The notes: generated by a model from the letters alone, not told the origin. A DNA stretch of 64,000 nucleotides from Prorocentrum cordatum (GCA_963575745.1 CAUYUJ010001403.1:178501-242500); one strand, 5' to 3'; counted from the stretch's first letter, positions 32,504 through 43,429 are shown. Translations and numbers: made by a program.

Positions 32504-33415
32504 ATGAATGGCCCTGGGACGAAGATGATAAATCGCGTGATGAATATGTTCGGCTCGTGGGTTAAGAAACCTACAAAGTTTCTCAAGGACCACAAGAAGG
32601 CCATGCTTGATACCATCACCGCCTCAGTCGTCTCCGCCGTCAACCCCGAGCAGCTCGAGGCGCACGGCAACAGCGCTGGCACTCTGGCGGCGGGAGTGCG
32701 GGACATTCCCACGATGGTGGATGATGTTGCCTCTAAGCGTATTGATTTCAACACCGGAAGTTGCAGAAATAGCTTCGTGGACTCCACATACGCATGCGGG
32801 CCGCTGAGTCTCTGTTCGATGATCATGATTATTCCACCGCCTGCCTTTATTGCCGAGGCCCAGAAGCTCAACGACCTCGTCGTGGCGGACCGACCCGTGC
32901 ATCATACGCGTCATGATTGCTAATCTCACCCAACCCGAGAATGTCGAGAAGGTCAGATCGGACTGGATCACCAAGTTCGGTGTCGCTGCGGACAATTTCC
33001 ACATCAGTGCCGCCGAGGATGTCCATCGAAACTTTACGGTCGAGTTCGGAGGGGCCGCGGATCCCGCTACCCGCCGCGTTGCCAAAACTCTGGGAGCACA
33101 ACGTTTTGGCCCTGGACATTGGAACGTTTCGGAAACAAGGCATATGATGGTCAGGTTACCTCGCTGCATACCTGCCCCGGCAAGACCTTCAAGACCACCG
33201 ACAGCTCCAAGTTCATGTTCGTTGGCAAGGATCGGGGCTACATCATGGCTGGTTGGGAACCCGTTCTCAGGGTCAGCCCTCACCCGGGCAATTTTCCGCC
33301 GTCGTTTCACTCGGCCGGCAACCTCATTGCCAACCTGCAGCTGCCCAAGCAGGCGCTCCATGCTGCGGCCACGGCTATCGTGGCACCCCCAAAGAATCCC
33401 GCATGGAGTCTTTAG
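32504..33415 (+). pseudogene. LINE N-terminal region with RRM-like stretch
   Basis: From ATG 32504 the frame reads MNGPGTKMINRVMNMFGSWV and continues to about 32890. It then steps to another frame (CIIRVMIANLTQPENVEKVR; HRNFTVEFGGAADPATRRVA) until about 33115, and back (ERFGNKAYDGQVTSLHTCPG; GYIMAGWEPVLRV) to TAG at 33413. The middle part has a nucleic-acid-binding look (beta-alpha-beta pattern with FTVEFGG), as in the region before the endonuclease of some LINE proteins. Sense may extend upstream of the ATG (KKCWKKTRATHIRPPAGGEC). Confidence 0.5.
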
Positions 33416-34411
33416 CCCGCTGCGCCGTCTTACTCGCGGAGAACGCTGTTCAACTGCGGCACTTCATGTGGGAAGCGTTTTGTGACCTACGCGTCTCCTT
33501 CACCCACTGCGACGACCCGTTGGTTACAGGAGGCGTTGCTTCCATCGTTCCCTCGGGATGTCGTGCGCGCGCTGCACCCGCCGAGGCGGTGCCGGGTCGC
33601 GTCCTTCGACTCCAATGTGCATGCGTGGGTCACCAGATTCTCCATTGCAATCGGCACAACCGTTCTCTCTTTCCTGATCAGATGCGTCGAATTGAGGTGG
33701 CTCTCTCGGCTGACTCCAAGACGGCGCTCGACGACCCGACCAATTGCGCCATCGTAGTCTGCCGGCGGTGTCAGCGTTTTCACGCATGTCCATTTCTCCT
33801 CCACCTACGTAGGCGAAAGATGACGGCTGGCCAAGGGGCAACGTGCTCAAGCGGCTCGATGGCTGGAGACGCTGGCGCCGCTCACCGAGATTTCTTCGGG
33901 CGACGTCGCCCACTTCGATGCCGGTGCCCACTCCGTCTCGGTGATCGACATGTTTTTGGTCCGCCTTCCTGTCTGGGCATTATGTCAGGTCGCTGTTGTC
34001 CCACGAGTGGTTGGCCTCCCCGAAGCCCTTGCCGAGACGGAAGTGAGCGACCACTCAGCCCGCGTCTGCTCTACTGCTCCGAGAGCGGAGACGCCCACCG
34101 ACTACCAGTAGATCCCGCGGCACATCTTCACGTCGAAGGCCCCTCAGGAGTTGCTTCTCACTGTCACGGTCAAGCTGAACTTTCAAGATCACTCGCGCCC
34201 GCGCCAGCATGAGCTGTTCAAGTGGGCTGTCCAAGTCGCTCGTGCAATTCGGGATCGATTCCTTCGGGGTGAACCCCAGGACGTGGGATCTCAGCTGCGC
34301 GGTCATAGGATTGCTCGTCAGATAGCCCGCGCGGTCTGGTACGATGATGCGGCGCCCGCGGCTCGTCTTCATGAACGCCGTCAGGCGGCTGCCGGATTTC
34401 TGTCGATCTAG
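33402..34411 (+). pseudogene. AP-endonuclease-like domain of LINE (broken)
   Basis: Frame 1 reads DDPLVTGGVASIVPSG, GRVLRLQCACVGHQILHCNR and CAIVVC. The place where the family has GDFN follows, but the frame is lost there (33757). Frame 2 continues GVSVFTHVHFSSTYVGER, a TGA at 33821, AQAARWLETLAPLTEISSGD, VIDMFLVRLPVWALCQVAVV and TEVSDHSARV. SDH (codons from 34046) is the usual C-terminal catalytic motif of this nuclease fold. After TAG 34109 the same frame gives IPRHIFTSKAPQELLLTVTV, like the linker behind the nuclease. It would nick target DNA for LINE insertion. Confidence 0.6.
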
Positions 34412-35643
34412 ATTGGCGCGGCCTTGCTCGTGCGCGCGCTGTCGTTTCGGCGACGGAGCGACCATATGCGGCGACGTCGCGCGGACCTTCGTCGTCAACC
34501 GTTGGAGGCCGGCCTTGCTGAACGCGGCCGCTGCGAGCGCTGCTGGCCCCAGTCCCCGCGGCGCATCTGGCGCTGTTCCCAGCCGGCCAGTCTCCCGGAC
34601 ACAGGGCAGCGCAGGACAATCAAGTGCGCCGTCCAATCCATTCACCATGCGGGGCGTCGCAAGCAACGAGAGGCCGGAGACCGCGGTTACTACTGGTCGC
34701 GGACGGGATGCCGCTTCTGAAATCAAAAAGATCTACAGTTTCTGGTGGAATCACGGAAGACAGGCGATCGTTCCGTCGATTTCCATCGGAAGGGTCTCCA
34801 GTGGAGCCACTCTCCCCAACACCTGGGCAACTGACGTCAAGGAGGACGTCGCCAGACTCGCCCGGATGAGTCGAGTTGAAACGCGTGCCAAGTTTGACCC
34901 CGACTACGACGGAATGAGCAAGTCGCGCAGGGACTTGAAAGCCAAGCGCACCTGCGCCTGAGACGTTTGCCTGGAACTGGTGGCATCAGCGAGGCGACAC
35001 ATGTTCATTCAGGATTACAAACTGGAGGACTGGATCGAAGAGAGCGAAGCCACGGAGAACTACGTGGTCAGCTGGAACACCGAGTGGCAGCTGACAGCAG
35101 ATTGCGGGGGGGAAGGAGCACGAGCGGTGCTGCTGTCACACAAGGACCCAACACCGACGAAATCGCCTGTCTCCGCGCGGTCTTCCCACGCTTCCCCGGG
35201 CGGGTCATCTCAGACGACGGGCGGGGGCTCCATCCGCATTGTCGCGCCTACCCAACCAATGGCTTTCTGGTCAAGCACGACAAGGTCGACGGGCCACTGC
35301 ACTGCGCCTCCGCTGTAGCGCCCCTGCCTGAAAAGACAGGTGCGCCTCGCTACCGCGTCGACGTCGCGCCCAGTGCGATCCAGCGCGAAAGAAGTCAAAA
35401 CCGCCCCGACGAACATGCGCCACTCCAGCGTGCACCGGGGCGATCTACGCGGGGCCACGCTTGCTGCGCTGCCACGCACGCTGGCCTTTGCGACAGACGA
35501 CAACGGGAAGAAACAAAGTTCCAACGACACCTACAGGGACGCACTACGCGGGCGCTTTCTGCGCCCCCGAAGTCGTGCAACGCTCGGAGGCCAGTTGCTC
35601 GATCCTGACCAGTTTGGCGACCCGGTGAGCAGGCCCGGGCGCG
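34412..35643 (+). pseudogene. N-terminal part of the helicase gene
   Basis: One frame runs through EIKKIYSFWWNHGRQAIVPS, TWATDVKEDVARLARMSRVE and KFDPDYDGMSKSRRDLKAKR. It meets TGA at 34959-34961 and continues in frame HMFIQDYKLEDWIEESEATE, NYVVSWNTEWQLTADC and AVLLSHKDPTPT. Near 35150 sense moves to the next frame (DEIACLRAVFPRFPGRVISD). It resembles the accessory region before the helicase core in Upf1-like proteins only in general character. The upstream border with the LINE fragment is not sharply defined. Confidence 0.45.
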
Positions 35644-37002
35644 TTGGGACCGATCGCGGACGCTGACGTAGACGAACGCCCAGGCTCGGAGCGGCAGCCC
35701 GCCAAAAACGCGCCCGCTGAGGACACCATCAAAGGGATCAGTGCAGCGCGTGACCTCACCGATGACCACGCGCAGGCACTCCGCTCATCCGTCAAACCTC
35801 TCGTCGCGGCGGTACAGAGCTCACCTGGCACAGGGAAAACACGTTTCGCCGCCGCGCTAGCCAGGCTTCGGGCACATGTCGCGGGACTCGCCTCCATTTT
35901 CCTCGCCGCCGCCGGCCCCAGCGCAGCGGCAGACCAAACAGCCGTCGCCCTCGAAACAGCGCGCAGAGAGGGCCGCCACGAAAACATTCCGCAATGCCGG
36001 AGCTGCGCTGCACGACTTGCATAGGCAAAAGGATTGCATATCCTGGCGCTCGCAAGTTGTCCGCCGCCAGTCACTATCGACGCGCGTGGAACATCGAGCC
36101 CAACAGGTCCAACAAAGAGTAAGAGCTGGCGGAGGTTCAAGGACGACCTCAGCAGCAAATGCAGCATTACTACCATCGCTACCCACGAAGGCTCCTGGAG
36201 GCTCGACCAGCCCAACGCACCCAAGGTGATCCTAGGCATCATCGACGAGGCGGGCCAGGTAAACGAGGTCTCTGCTGACATCTCAATCCGCATCATGGTC
36301 GACCGTTGCGCCCACGTCGCTCTCGTGACTGATCCCAAGCAGCTCCCGCCAACAGTGCAGTCCCGGTGCGCAGAATACTTGGGGCTACAAGTTTCCTTTT
36401 TCTGGAAAATTCCAGTCTCCCTGGGCGAGGGCAGCCCTGCCGCAGTACTTTTCGCGTGGAGCTTCAGGTGCCATCCCGACGTCCTTAGCCTCTCCAGGTT
36501 CGCTTACTACGACAAGATGATCGAGTCAGGCCTCGTCACGCCACTACAAGACCGCCCCACTGTCAACGGGCATCCGCGGGTCAAGCACCGCCCACTGGAC
36601 AACGAGCGACTGGAGGCTGTTGCGAAAAAGCAAGGAAAAGGCGCGGACGAATTCAGGGGCGAGATCTGCGACCTACACGCCGAGGGGATGATGCCTGGAT
36701 GCGTCCACCGTGTGCTCATGATCGACATTCCAAATGCGGACATCACCTCCAATGCCAAGAGCGGCTACGCCAACCTCCACGAGGCTGCCACACTCCTTGA
36801 AGTAGTTCGCGCGCTTGGCCCCGCCATGCCTAACGCTGGACTCATCACCGAAGTGATCGCTTCAAACGCTGCACAGCGGACCGCGCTGTGCGGCGAGGGG
36901 CCACAGGGCAAGAGTGGTTTCTGGAAGAACGCCGCGCTGGCTGAATCGAAGCAGGGAAGAAAAGCCAAGGCGCTACAGCGGCTTCCGAGCCAAATCCGCT
37001 GG
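35644..37002 (+). pseudogene. helicase core, motifs I to IV
   Basis: DLTDDHAQALRSSVKPLVAA leads into the Walker A SSPGTGKT (35818-35841), then motif Ia IFLAAAGPSAAADQTA. TAG at 36022-36024 interrupts, and the same frame continues. The segment KVILGIIDEAGQV holds Walker B DEAG (36244), VTDPKQLPPTV is motif III (36331), and FRCHPDVLSLSRFAYYD is motif IV (36463). The order, the DEAG/DPKQLPP wording and the spacing identify superfamily 1B, Upf1/SMUBP2-like. All nucleotide-binding residues seen are intact. Only one stop in 1.36 kb suggests this part decayed little, so a sequencing error at the TAG should be considered. Confidence 0.85.
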
Positions 37003-37212
37003 GTCAGTCACCCACTCCCTTCTCCCCGTGTTATTCCCAACCACGCGCGGTTAGCGCGCGCTCCCGCTCTGCTCCTCCTGCCCGCGCCTCCGCCCCAGGC
37101 ACCGACTGCCCGCTCGATGGCCCATGATGGCCCCCCGACTGCCGACAACGGCTAGGCACTTTCGTTCAAGGGATTGGCCGAATCGTTCCCTGGCCCGATG
37201 GGGTTCGGTCAG
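37003..37212 (+). other. probable short intron bounded by GGTCAG direct repeats
   Basis: Helicase sense stops in frame 1 at about 37007 and resumes in frame 2 at about 37213. GGTCAG occurs at both borders (37002-37007 and 37207-37212). Removing one repeat plus the intervening sequence (205 nt) joins the two frames exactly, giving W-V-S-P-P-P-S-A-I-H-A-S-Q-G. Any cut within the repeat gives the same mRNA. Dinoflagellate introns with short direct repeats at the borders are known; splicing here is inferred, not shown. Confidence 0.5.
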
Positions 37213-37528
37213 CCCCCCCCCCTCCGCGATTCACGCGAGTCAGGGAGGAGAAGCTGACATTGTTATTTACCTTATCACGCGCTCCAACGGGTCCTACGAC
37301 TGGGGTTTCCTCAACGCGCCAGACAGGACCAACGTCGCCCTGACTAGAGCTAAACGGCTCGTGGTATTCATCGGAGACCGGCGGATGTCCAGGGCTGCGA
37401 TTGGGTCTGCTCTTCGGACTTTCGCCGAATACGGCGCGGCCGCAGACCTCTTGGTGAGACCTGCCTCCACTGAACCTGGGGAGGAGCGAAAGGGGGGATG
37501 GATGCCCTTCAGCTCACTAGCTCACTAG
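37213..37528 (+). pseudogene. helicase core, motifs V and VI
   Basis: IHASQGGEADIVIYLITRSN (from 37229) is motif V with the Gln-Gly pair. NAPDRTNVALTRAKRLVVFI followed by GD (about 37313-37378) is motif VI with the Arg that contacts the ATP phosphate. The segment follows motif IV at the expected distance once the intron is removed. The frame ends at TAG 37526-37528, but downstream sense continues in the same frame. Confidence 0.85.
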
Positions 37529-38773
37529 GATCCAACTGGTGAAATTAAAACAGCCATACTGGGCAGCAACCCAACCGCAACAACACCGAGCGCTGCATCC
37601 AGCATCCTGAAGCAGAAGTTTTTATGCGAGGGGACCAGGCCAAAGGTCTCGTCCACAGAATCGACAGACCGCTACCGGAAGGGTTTGAATGGGGTAGCCC
37701 TGGCAAGGCAGCTCAGCAACTCACAATGGGAGCTCCTGGCCGCACCAGCTCTCCTTCCTGTTATCTTCCTTGTTTCTGGCCATCACCCTTGCGCCCTGAG
37801 CCCTGCACAACACCCCAACGATCCCAATCTCTACGACAGGAAGGTGTGGAGCCACAAATGGTTTATCTACGACGTTGCGGTTGAAATTGATGCCGGCAAC
37901 CTGACATGCAACAATCTCTGGGCGCGGTTGATGCGCGCGGTCGGGCTTGGCCACAAGCGCGGCGACGAAAGCACTTCGCTCTCGGCGGCCAACCTGCCTG
38001 AAAGACCAAACAGCTGCCTGCAGAAGCGCGGATCCAGGGACTGTCGGGACACGCCGGGTGGCATGGATAAGCGGCTACCCACGGTATGGATTGCCAAGAC
38101 GACACAGTGTCCAATGCGCCAACTTCATCCAGGGATGGACGGCCCTGAAATCATCATCAACAGCGACTGCGTGCCTACTGACCCCACCGCGCGTGCTCAG
38201 AGTTGCACGGCCCTCGCGATGATGATACTAGCGCTTCGGGAACCAAGGACTTGTTTGTTCCCATTGTCCGAACAAGAAGGGGCAAGGGATATCGTGGAGG
38301 CCGTCCTGGACCACTGCAAACCTGGCAGCTCAACTGGCACCGCATCCGTCGCAAAGGACCTTCATGGCCGAACGCAGTTTGGCCTGGCATGGGAGATTTT
38401 CAATCACGACTACCAGAACATGCATCGGAAATGCACCGACGCGCTAAGACACGCGAGCGTGCCTACAAGGATCAGCCACCACCGCGATGTCTCGAAACAA
38501 GCAGGATGCCCGTCAAAGTGGGAAGAATGCAAGCGTTCTGACTTTCACATCAAAGGGACCCTGCTGGTGATCGACCAGCTCATCAAACCGCTCCAATTAC
38601 CGCTGGCTCCCACGGATGACCAGCCTGGCAATGAGACAACCAGCTGCACCATCTGCTGGCTCTACAAATCCATCACAGGGGATCACAAGCATCCCGGGCG
38701 CACGCCGCACCAGATGCTGCATTATGCGGGCGCAGGGCGAGCGATGGGCCAGAAGGACCTTCCTCATACCTGA
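37529..38773 (+). pseudogene. C-terminal extension of the helicase, first part
   Basis: In frame with motif VI across TAG 37526: DPTGEIKTAILGSNPTATTP, then GVALARQLSNSQWELLAAPA and KVWSHKWFIYDVAVEIDAGN, ending MGQKDLPHT and TGA at 38771. About 400 residues with no family I recognise. The only stop between the helicase core and this segment is one TAG, which is why I treat it as part of the same gene and not a neighbour. A hydrophobic stretch AAPALLPVIFLVSG is not convincing as a membrane anchor. Confidence 0.5.
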
Positions 38774-39152
38774 ACCCCCATACAGCGAAACTTGGTGCCA
38801 CAATCACACCGAAAAGGCTTCGAACAGGAGACCAGCGCGTCTCGCCGTCACAGACCACTGCCAGCTTCTACTGCGACGAGTGTCAGAGAGGCCCCTTCCA
38901 CAAACATCGATGGCACCTGGGGGGGCAACGATATGCGGCAACGTCTGGCTACGGCAAGGATTGCAGGGTGGCACGAGGGACTCAAGTGCCGTTCGCTGTG
39001 CGCTGGGTGCTGGGTGGGGAGCCTCGAGAAGCAAGGTGCTGATGCCCCCGCAGGCGACTCGACGCGCGAAAAGCTGGCCAACCTCCGGAATAGCATGCCC
39101 AGCATGACCACAGCCGTCTGTCTGACACCGCCTGTGCACCTCCCAACCGGGC
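38774..39152 (+). pseudogene. cysteine-rich module 1 of the helicase C-terminus
   Basis: Sense is distributed over three frames: RTFLIPEPPYSETWCHNHTE, then ASFYCDECQRGPFHKHRWHL, then LKCRSLCAGCWVGSLEKQGA and STREKLANLRNSM. CDEC, HKH and CRSLCAGC are probable zinc ligands. Frame changes without any gap argue for small insertions or deletions, by decay or assembly error, and against introns. Confidence 0.4.
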
Positions 39153-40673
39153 TTGCCAGAATCGCAAACCCAACCGCCGACTGCCTACTGCCTGCTACGC
39201 GACCTCCTTCTCACACCTGACTCGGCCAACGACTCCAGGGTGACAGACGTGCAAAACCCCCCAACGCGACCTGACGACGACCGCTTCGGCACAGAGGGAC
39301 TCAAGTCTGGGGTCTACATTGCTACCTGCGACGGCTGCCCAGGGCCCAAGCTGCTATACGCTTGGGAACACGGGCAGCCGGCGGTCGGGTGCTTCGTCTG
39401 GCGACCGACTCCTGGCAGGGAGGACGCCGAGCAGTGCAACCTACCTCCTTGGGACAACTGGATCGACGGTTGGACGAGTGGCGAATTCAACGCTGGGTGG
39501 TACTGCGGGAGTTGTCTTGCTCACATCTTTGACGCTGCCCCATCCGTCATCAAACGCATTCTTGCGCATGACACGCCACTGATGTATCCAGCCTCCCCCA
39601 CAGCACGGACATCCAAGAAGAGAAAAGAGGGGGCGCGGGGCCTCGCCCTAGCACTTGTCAAAGAAAGAGTGCAGGTACCACGCGGCGACGACGACGATGA
39701 GTGCCAGTCGCCATCTGAGACGTCGCCACTACCCGCACCCAATCCAGAACGAGTCGACGCAATCAAGGAATTGCTTCCGAACATGAAGATCCCGCAACTG
39801 CCAGACGTGGCCAACACCAGGCTCGACCTTCTTTGACAGGCATGGACTAACGACAGCAGCGGCACACAGGGACACACACCAGTTCAAATGTGCCTGCACC
39901 TCAGACGTGCCAACGCAGTTGCCAACGACATCTTCTACGTGCTTGCGAACCAGTACGAGGTGCCAGACAATGGGTTGGACGTCAACTGGCTCGCTGTTCT
40001 GGCCTGCTCCACCCTGGCCTGGACGTCCCCCCCGACGGGACTCACTACCGACGGACTGGTGCCAGGCGCGGAATGGGATGGTAAAAGATGGGCCGCCGGA
40101 CTGGTCGTGCAACACCTCATCGGGAAGGGCGATCGGCTAAAGAAACTGTGGGCGGCACACGTCACCGAAACTCTCCGCGGGGACAAAGACCCGAGGGTCC
40201 ACAGCACAGACGAACTTGCTCACTGGCCGGCCAGACTTGACATCGAGGACGCCCCCGACCATGTGGCACGACTGGACAGCGTTAGCTCGGGGGCACTGGA
40301 CAGATGCATGCGCCCGCGCGGGATAGCATCTCGGCGAATCGCCCCAAACCGTACCACGGCACCAGTCAACATGTCCTTTCAGCAGCCTGAGGAGCGAATG
40401 GCCACGTTGGCTGATAGCCCCGAGGAAAATATCTTCTCCTCGTGCGATCCTGGCTCACGACGGGCACGCGATGAGGAGAAGAGGCTGGGCCCCTCGATCA
40501 GCGCAGTCACGAGCGCCTCTCTCGCTCACCCTGACGCGGATTCAAGCAGCAAGCCACTGTCTCGACCCGAAGGTATGCGAACAGTGACAAGAAATATCAG
40601 AAGCAGCTCAGACAGCGAGCCTGCTACCGCCACAGATGAACACAGGGGCCCTTGCGGCGACGACCCGGATTAA
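39153..40673 (+). pseudogene. cysteine-rich module 2 and following region
   Basis: One frame: GLKSGVYIATCDGCPGPKLL, WEHGQPAVGCFVWRP, DNWIDGWTSGEFNAGWYCGS and CLAHIFD. This CxxC...CxxC layout with tryptophans resembles module 1. Later parts read ERVDAIKELLPNMKIPQLPD, TGA at 39834 (LDLL-stop-QAW), ANDIFYVLANQYEVPDNGLD and LIGKGDRLKKLWAAHVTETL, ending in a Ser/Asp/Glu-rich tail and TAA at 40671. The frame continues beyond the TAA. Function unknown. Confidence 0.5.
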
Positions 40674-41628
40674 CACCCGGATGAGGTGAGCGAGGAATCT
40701 GAAGCGGACGCAGCAGACGGGCCTGAAGGAAGCCCAGCTACAGGCGACGGTCGCAACACCGAGACGGCTGACGACGAAACATCCCGCGTCACAGACGACA
40801 GACCCCCGCTGCCGAGGAAGCAAGATCCGCCACACCGGGCCCTTCCAGAAGGGCACGTGCGAGGCTGGGAACAGAGCAGCAGACGAGGACAACGAGACGG
40901 CCCCACTCAGCACAACGCTGACGACAGGACTGGTTCCACGCGCGGATGCAGGTACCAGTGGAGTTACGACAGGTCCTTAGACCGCTGGGCCACGCATTCT
41001 CGCGACGACGCCTAGCGTCACCTGGACATGCGCACGGGAAACGACGGGATTTTCAACCATGGCATACGGGTACCCTTCTCCAAGGACCCACTGTCCATCG
41101 ACGAGCCCAAGAAGAACGACGGGTCCAAGATGTACAGGGCACCGCTGCGCATGATCGGCTCACAACTCTCCTGGGAGTCCGACAGTACTTTCGTCCTCTG
41201 GATGCAGAAAGAGCTAGGCAGCATGCTCAGCGACCTGCGGTGCGCGCGCTGCACCAAAACTTGCCTCGCTAACACCCAGCCGACCTTTGACCCAGCCAGC
41301 ACTGCAGCCGCCAAGCGCGTGCCGGGTTTTCCTCAACGCCTGGGGGGCTTCAATTTACGACGTGCACCGCGCCGACCATATCCTGCGCGCCGAGACCAGC
41401 TTTCGCAGCCGAACTGACAGGCTCACGGCTGTCAATAACGCCTCCAGCCCAGGAGCTGCCAGCAGCAGCGGGACCGCCGCCCCCAGGCCCCACGCAGCGG
41501 GAGAGCACCCGAGCAAGGTCAAAGGCAAGACGAAGGAAGGACCCGTTTCACTGGGCAAGGCTGGGAAGAGGAACCGAGTAACCGAGAGCCCATGGAGTTC
41601 ATGGCGCGAGAAACGGTATCGTCAGTAA
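40674..41628 (+). pseudogene. distal tail of the same reading frame
   Basis: Same frame after TAA 40671: DEVSEESEADAADGPEGSPA, then TAG at 41013, then MRTGNDGIFNHGIRVPFSKD, KMYRAPLRMIGSQLSWESDS and CARCTKTCLANTQPTFDPAS. Near 41320 it moves to the next frame (VFLNAWGASIYDVHRADHIL, KTKEGPVSLGKAGKRNRVTE), ending TAA at 41626. The acidic then basic low-complexity tail suggests the natural C-terminus is near. Confidence 0.4.
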
Positions 41629-42457
41629 TGTTGGGCGCGGGGCATCACCCAGGTTCGACGAGGTACGCCTCTGTCATCGCGCCGGGTATGTGGTGCGCCA
41701 TGCGACTACACTGCTAAGTCGCTCTCGTGTGCTGGCGGCGGCTAGCCGCGTTCCCCTGCTCTCCCTTCCCTTCTGCCTCCTTCGCAGTTGCTGCGGGTCA
41801 ATGCTGGCACCAGACTGGCAGCCCGCCGTGATTGCCCCTGCCAAGCGCCCCATTGAAGCGCGCCCGGAATGGTTCATCGACAGCACTTCCCTGAGGGCTC
41901 TTGCAGTAACTAGTGCGTGGCTAAACAAACAAGCGCGCGTGGCCTACACCCGCTGGCGCATATGGGATGCTCAGTGGAGGACCTCATCATCCGCGGCCGA
42001 AGGAGCCCAGCTTTTCCCAGGACTTCGTGTGAGGAACAATGGCACACTGGCGCCAGTGGCGGGCTTACCAAGGCAAGCTTCGATACCGAGCGCCTAGCGT
42101 GCGCGTCAGTGTACATAGGGTTATGGTAAGCTCTCCTCCTTTTTCTCCTTGTGCTTCAGCGGTTAGTTGACTCTCTCTCCTGCGTCACTGGGATCATGTA
42201 TTTCACCGGGACTCGGTTGTGCGGTGCCTACTGGCTGCCTTAAGCCGGCCCCCCCCCCCCCTGCCGATGGCCGAGAGGGCTTAGATGGCTCCGATGCTTG
42301 TGTCTCCTGCTTCCTATAGCCGCAGCGGTTAGCTGCCACAACGGGTTGCCTACCGTGCCTGGCGTGCACTTCCCCTCCTCTCCCTCGCGTCATCGGGTTT
42401 ATCCCGCGCGGCTGGGGTCGCCGCCAAAGGTGCCGTCCGATGGCGTTCTGACAGCCT
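41629..42457. other. unassigned sequence
   Basis: Possible continuation of coding character to about 42100, but no motif is seen. A C13 run lies near 42250. Confidence 0.4.
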
Positions 42458-42679
42458 GAATTCCATGCAAGGTTCACATTGGGAACTGACGGCCAGGTTG
42501 CCCCTGACCTGCTCCTTTCTGGTGTCGGCCTCCCTGGTGACCGGGAGGGTTCCGTGAGGTCTCGCTTCGAATTCCATGCATGACCACACTGGGGATGGGC
42601 GGTCAGGTGGCCCTTGGCCTGCTCCTGCTTGGTGTCAGCCTCCACTGGTGACCGTTTGGGTTCCGTGGGGTCTCGCTAC
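42458..42679. repeat. 111-bp tandem duplication
   Basis: gaattccatgcaaggttcac starts unit 1 at 42458 and gaattccatgcatgaccaca starts unit 2 at 42569. Both contain cctgctcct, ggtgtc, cctc and ctggtgaccg, and end ggttccgtg and ggtctcgct. Confidence 0.9.
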
Positions 42680-43310
42680 GGTGCCGTCCTCTTCGGTGCA
42701 AGGATTTCGGCATGTATGGGTGGCTCTGGGCGCCCGTCGGCTGCTTTCTCCTACATGGAGTTCGCTTTCGACCTGTGCCACCAGATGTACATACGAGAGG
42801 ATCTGCCGTTTGCAGTATGTATGTGACGAGGTCGCCCCCTTCCTTCACTCCGGCGCCAGCACGATGCTGTTGTGTCACCTACGGCACGGATGTCGCCCTG
42901 GAGTGCCTGTCGGACCTGCTCGTTTTTGTCGGGCCCTATGCCGACTCACGCCGGGTGGTCGACCTCAGCGTGTTTATGGTCGCGCCGCCGCGCCATTTTG
43001 GCTGCGCCTACTTGATGGTCGACACAGGGATTTTCACGCCACCGGGTTGGGAGTGCCGCTCCTGGTGCTCCTGCGTGGCTGCCCGCGCGTTCGTTTCGCT
43101 TGCCCCTCTCTTTTTGTTGCTGCCTAGTCGCGTCCCGGCTAGTGATCGGACGGCTTTCGACTTGCTTCGCGAGCCCGCATACCAAGAAGTATCCCCACCA
43201 GCCCATCCAGAAACGATGCCCAGGGGAATTGAGGTGATCAGGGATGTGGGGGAGCAAGCAGAAGAACAAAGGGCGGGGTAAGCCGTCGTATACCCCTAAG
43301 AGGGGGAGGA
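42680..43310. other. unassigned sequence
   Basis: No gene recognised. gccattttggct at 42992-43003 equals the spliced-leader core but is not followed by the leader end. Confidence 0.4.
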
Positions 43311-43364
43311 TGGAGTAGGAGTCGGAGTCGGAATCGGAGGAGGAAGAGGAGGAGCATGAGGAGG

Positions 43365-43397
<33 letters not shown>

Positions 43398-43420
43398 TAC
43401 AGGAGGAGGATAGCGAGCAA
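43311..43420. repeat. (GGAGCA)n-type microsatellite
   Basis: gaggagcaggagcaggagca type imperfect repeat, preceded by a short gtcggagtcggaatcggagg stretch. Confidence 0.95.
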
Positions 43421-43429
43421 TAGGGTCAG

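Larger units (their letters stand above)
32000..34411 (+). mobile_element. 3'-truncated non-LTR retrotransposon (LINE) fragment
   Basis: Protein sense runs through an N-terminal region, a small RRM-like stretch, an AP-endonuclease (EEP)-like domain and the start of the linker that normally precedes reverse transcriptase, then stops at 34411. No reverse transcriptase follows; the helicase gene does. Frame changes near 32890, 33115, 33400 and 33757 and in-frame TGA 33821 and TAG 34109 show it is dead. LINE copies are usually 5'-truncated, so a copy keeping its 5' part and lacking its 3' part needs a later deletion or rearrangement. Confidence 0.65.
34412..41628 (+). pseudogene. decayed giant SF1 (Upf1-like) helicase gene, overall extent
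   Basis: Protein sense on the plus strand can be followed for about 7 kb with helicase motifs in canonical order, then a long C-terminal extension with several CxxC clusters. Interruptions are in-frame stops (TGA 34959, TAG 36022, TAG 37526, TGA 38771, TGA 39834, TAA 40671, TAG 41013), frame changes (near 35150, 35640, 38770-38980, 39150, 41320) and one probable 205-nt intron. It was probably a protein of about 2,000 residues or more. Expanded Upf1/SMUBP2-type helicases are known in many eukaryotes and act on RNA or DNA with 5'-3' polarity. Start and exact end are uncertain. Confidence 0.7.

Noticed and set aside
42992-43003. Exact 12-base match to the spliced-leader core (gccattttggct)
   Set aside because: The bases before and after do not match the leader, no gene start follows, and the core is partly self-complementary, so chance is likely.
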